DNA of 64,000 bases from Daphnia carinata (taxonomy: Eukaryota > Arthropoda > Branchiopoda > Diplostraca > Daphniidae), in the NCBI RefSeq assembly GCF_022539665.2, contig NC_081334.1:4868424-4932423 (forward strand), read 5' to 3'. Positions 60,534-64,000 of the stretch are shown one piece after another (within the stretch, counting starts at the first letter, position 1; each line of letters opens with the position of its first letter). The position numbers and the translations under genes are program-made. Under the pieces are notes generated by a model. That model was not told the origin of the DNA and did no database searches. It saw nothing but the letters and a program-made list of their open reading frames with translations.

Positions 60534-63500
60534 TTACAAAGTACACGCTCCTGAAACTGAGTTGAAAATATCTCATGTGCAGTTAACACGTCGTATTCAA
60601 CAGGTAAACTTACTTACCGTACTCTGTTTTCACCAGCCAAATGGCTAAAGTAGTATACAAAAGTGCTGATACAGCTCCGCAGCTACACGGACTTTTCCAT
60701 AAACGCCTAAAAAACATGTTTAAAAAGAAATAAATTACATATTTCATGTTGCACTGCTACTAGTTGCGCTCAAATGAATTACAGAGAAAATGCGAACATG
60801 TCGAGGATGAACCATTTTTGATGACTAATTGGCTTTCATGTTGTTAACCGAAGCGTACAAAATAAAAAGGACAAGATTCCTTTTTTTTCATCCTGACAAT
60901 TCAGAAACGGCAGGGAAGTACACGAGTTATATAAATACTGTACATGCAGTTTTTTTTTAAGCTTCGTATTGGCTACGGAAGCTGCTGGGGTGCAGCACTG
61001 GTCTGCGAAGATCATTGGCCCGGATAGAAACTGTGACGCCGGCGTTATTATATGATTGATGGAACTGCCTCATTCACCTCGTAGTCTACCACTTTTGGTT
61101 AAACCAATTGAATTTCACACATTTTCAGCACACTGGTTTTAAAACATCAAACCAAAGTTTAAAATGTGATTTAAACACTAATCACCTTCGTGCAGCATTA
61201 ACATTTGTTGTACATTTGTTTTAGTATTACCTGTATATTTTGCTAACAGCTGACGCAGCTAGACTCGAAAATTTACTGAAGCTAGATGATCAATACAAAG
61301 ACGGTCAATTCAATCCATCTCTGCATAAAAAATAAATACTTTGTTCAATGAATAATACTAACGTAACGAAAATCGATAACGTACACGTAGTATAAGACGC
61401 TTCACGAAAAAGGCGTTAAGAATCACGCTGCTTGCCAATAATACAAAAATGTCAAGTGTTTTACGTTTCCATTTATAACTCACCCAACTAGTGGTGGCCA
61501 CGACGTATTCCAATGCCAATGGATTTTCCAAAAGGGATGCAAACAGCCGAGCGAGTTCAATCGACGTCCTCTTGATAAGTTGAGCGAAAAGCGATGCCAA
61601 CCTAATATTAAGTTTTCTTTCGAATAAACAGGTATGGCCTCGTTAAGATTTAAACTGCTGTTTTCACGAGCCTGATTTTCCGATAACACGCGAGTTAGCT
61701 CTGCCAACGAATGAAAATAATGGAGGAGACGCGTAGAGTAAAAACATGTTCCCTCCTTTCCCAGTGGAGAAAACGACTGCATTTGCTTGAGCTCAGCTAA
61801 AACAAACGTGTTATTATTAACGTCTTTTCCTTGTTATCCTTTTTGTCGAGACTAATCCGCCATGCTCTTGTACCCTGCCATTCTACACCGATGAGATGTT
61901 ATTCGTCACGAGTCCTTTCTTCTACGTAGCACTTTGGCCGATTGCGGACAAAACCTTGTCCTACAGCACGTGCTTGTCTTCCGTTAGCCCCAACGGGTCC
62001 CTAAAGTCTAAAAGAGCATTGATGATGTTACACGAATATTTTGATTCGACATTACTTCAGCGGTTACAAAACTTGCAGTTAAACTGACTGAATTACCCCT
62101 TTCTACAATAGACCTAAAGTCCCGTGAAAAATAAATGGGGATTAGATGTTGAGTGGATTAAAAGGGTACCTGACATTCCATTTGTTTCTCGCTGAAGAGT
62201 CTTAAAATATTGCCGCACGGCCGTTGCTGGACGACAGCAATCCAATAAGATTCTACTCTTATTGTTGGTCTTGATGAGGCGTTTGGGGAATCCCTATTTC
62301 TTAATACATTGAGTCAATAGAATTTAGTCGTGCTTTTAACGTGAGTGTTGCACTCCATTCGAGAACAGTCAGCACAAACATTTTCATTTCTTTACCTCGA
62401 TAATGAAATGCACTTAATTGTAAGTTTCGTTCCGGCCGGCTTTATCTGCTCATCAAAGCCCTATAAATGCGATGCTTCAAGACGAAAGTCTTTACGAAAA
62501 TAAAAAGGTCTTTGTTAGTGCGCAGCGTATTCGACATTGCTGTCGCTCTTCCACAGGAAATGACGGAATGTAATCATTTCTTACTACCCCCATGCATAAA
62601 AGTAGTGAAAAACTGTCTCTTCCCCATTAGTTTACCTGTACAAAACACAAATATTGAACCAATGGCTCTTGTTTGATGGCTCCATTTGTCACAGACCAGT
62701 ATCGGCTACGCTACTATCGACGTCACCGTATACGACATCAGCAAAGACATCAGGGAAGTGGATCATGTTCCGGCGAGTTAGCCGTATATAGTTTTCTTGT
62801 CGCTGCACTATCACAATCCCCCAACGCGTACCCAGGTCATAGCAGCAAAAGAAAAACTCCTGCATTAAAAAAAAGACACTATATTAGACCATGTAACAAG
62901 CTCTTTTTACGTACACAATATAAGGCTACAACCTATCTATAAAGTCACAAGGAATGGAATAATCTTTTAGTTTTAAGGAGATTTTTCAATAGACCACGGG
63001 AATCAAGATGAAACAGCCGACGATCAGCGTGTAACATTGTCGTGCATTTAAAAATCAGAATAAACACTTGTAACTACAATTAATATAGATTTCATCGCAA
63101 AAAAGAATCTTAAATAATCCATACGAGCGTAAAGAATTTCCAATATGAATGAGCCCGGCTATATTTAAATACGTTTTACGTACAAGATTGTTACTATAAA
63201 TTCCGACCTGCATTGCGTTAGACACAATGCACCACCTACACACAACTGTTAGGCGAATAATAGAACCAGGTAAGACACGGCTAATTACGTTCGAATGCAC
63301 TAAATTACTGTGCGACGCAATCACTTTTACTACATTGATAGTCTATACAGCATTTCATGCAAATGATGAGGATAACGTTACCCATCACTTATGCAAAATA
63401 GATACCCGTGATCGACCCGACTGAAAGATTGTACTGACCGACCCTTGTAAAACCCACACTCCTGCCCAACCACACAAGAGGGTACGTTGCCAAGCAACGT

Positions 63501-63994
63501 GTTTTATAGATTCAAGAGCACAAAAGAAAAGTCAACAACCATTCTTACGTACTATAGAGGCATAAACACCTGGGGTACTGCATTGAGCTTCTGTTCGGTC
63601 GGTTGCTGCCGAAGTGTCTGGACTTGCTCACGTTGCTGCTACCACCAAAATCCATACTGAGCTGAAAAAAAATGCATTCATTGATTAGATAAAAACAGTT
63701 TTATCATGACTATAAATTCAAGTTTTAACGGATGTAATACGCATAAGGAAAGTAGAGGGCGCAATCGATCCAGTCATCGACGTAGCGAAAAGGTGAACAA
63801 AAGAAAGTGCCCTACTCGGAAAACGAGTGAACGCGTTATAGAGTTATTGAAAGTTTAATTTCTAAACTATCATTCCCTGGAACCTGGAGGGGAAGACGAA
63901 ACTGAACGTAAAGCAAAAGTTTGAAAAACATATCACTATGCATTCACTACTACGAATAGCTTGGCAGAGATATTTACATTACCTTATTATCCAT
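60534..63994 (-). CDS. Predicted 9-exon protein of unknown function with a C-terminal membrane segment
   Basis: Exons on the minus strand: 63994-63983, 63661-63570, 63307-63208, 62293-62170, 61796-61484, 61427-61368, 61281-61231, 60706-60618, 60550-60534. All phases close from ATG to TAA, giving 285 residues. The strongest exons by splice sites and composition are the first two (MDNK, then LSMDFGGSSNVSKSRHFG), the fourth (GFPKRLIKTNNKSRILLDCC), the fifth (ELKQMQSFSPLGKEG) and the eighth (CGAVSALLYTTLAIWLVK, likely membrane-spanning). Exons 3, 6 and 7 are weaker, and exon 6 uses a poor donor. I do not recognise the family. The last intron could instead be read into a different frame that encodes ERVLCNQLIINWDATNQ and a longer tail. 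Confidence 0.35.
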
Positions 63995-64000
63995 CGAACT

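Noticed and set aside
60430-60560. Minus-strand open stretch reading ERVLCNQLIINWDATNQ as the end of the unknown gene
   Set aside because: It needs a GTGAAA donor inside the membrane-segment exon; the GTAAGT donor gives a closed model instead. Kept as an alternative only.

Overview
The window looks like nuclear DNA of a compact arthropod genome, most likely a branchiopod crustacean of the Daphnia type. The grounds are: genes with many short introns and ordinary GT-AG splice sites, a Vasa-like relic carrying CCHC zinc knuckles, a PDGF/VEGF-related factor, a Toll receptor, soluble guanylate cyclase (sGC) subunits of arthropod type, and many microsatellites and homopolymer runs. Species was not determined. 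All gene models were spliced by hand from splice sites, reading-frame phase and recalled family sequence; no search was run.

Layout. 57-203 (-): one exon of CMP-sialic acid synthetase, cut off by the left edge. 1156-2509 (-): complete Lst8 (TORC subunit), 7 exons, one with a GC donor. 2741-5030 (-): THAP zinc-finger protein with a P-element-like helical region but no catalytic domain. 5031-6400: AT-rich degenerate repeats. 6400-7860 (+): broken Vasa-like DEAD-box gene. 9480-10740: minisatellite-bearing unique or repeat DNA. 10840-17640: a repeat complex with two almost identical 1.66-kb arms in inverted orientation, a third diverged copy, tRNA-like relics, a conserved hairpin cluster and a spliced coiled-coil ORF of unknown function. 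18865-23464 (-): complete Toll-like receptor, 5 exons.

26010-39377 (-) and 45473-50844 (+): complete genes for the alpha and beta subunits of nitric-oxide-sensitive guanylate cyclase, 12 and 17 exons, arranged head to head with about 6.1 kb between the start codons. The two products form one obligate heterodimer, so this gap may hold shared control sequence. 51654-54974 (-): complete PDGF/VEGF-related factor, 6 exons. 55-60 kb: no firm gene, a few exon-like pieces. 60534-63994 (-): a phase-consistent 9-exon prediction of unknown function with a membrane segment near its end.

For every multi-exon gene called as complete, the exon phases close exactly from start codon to stop codon. This is the main internal support for the boundaries given.
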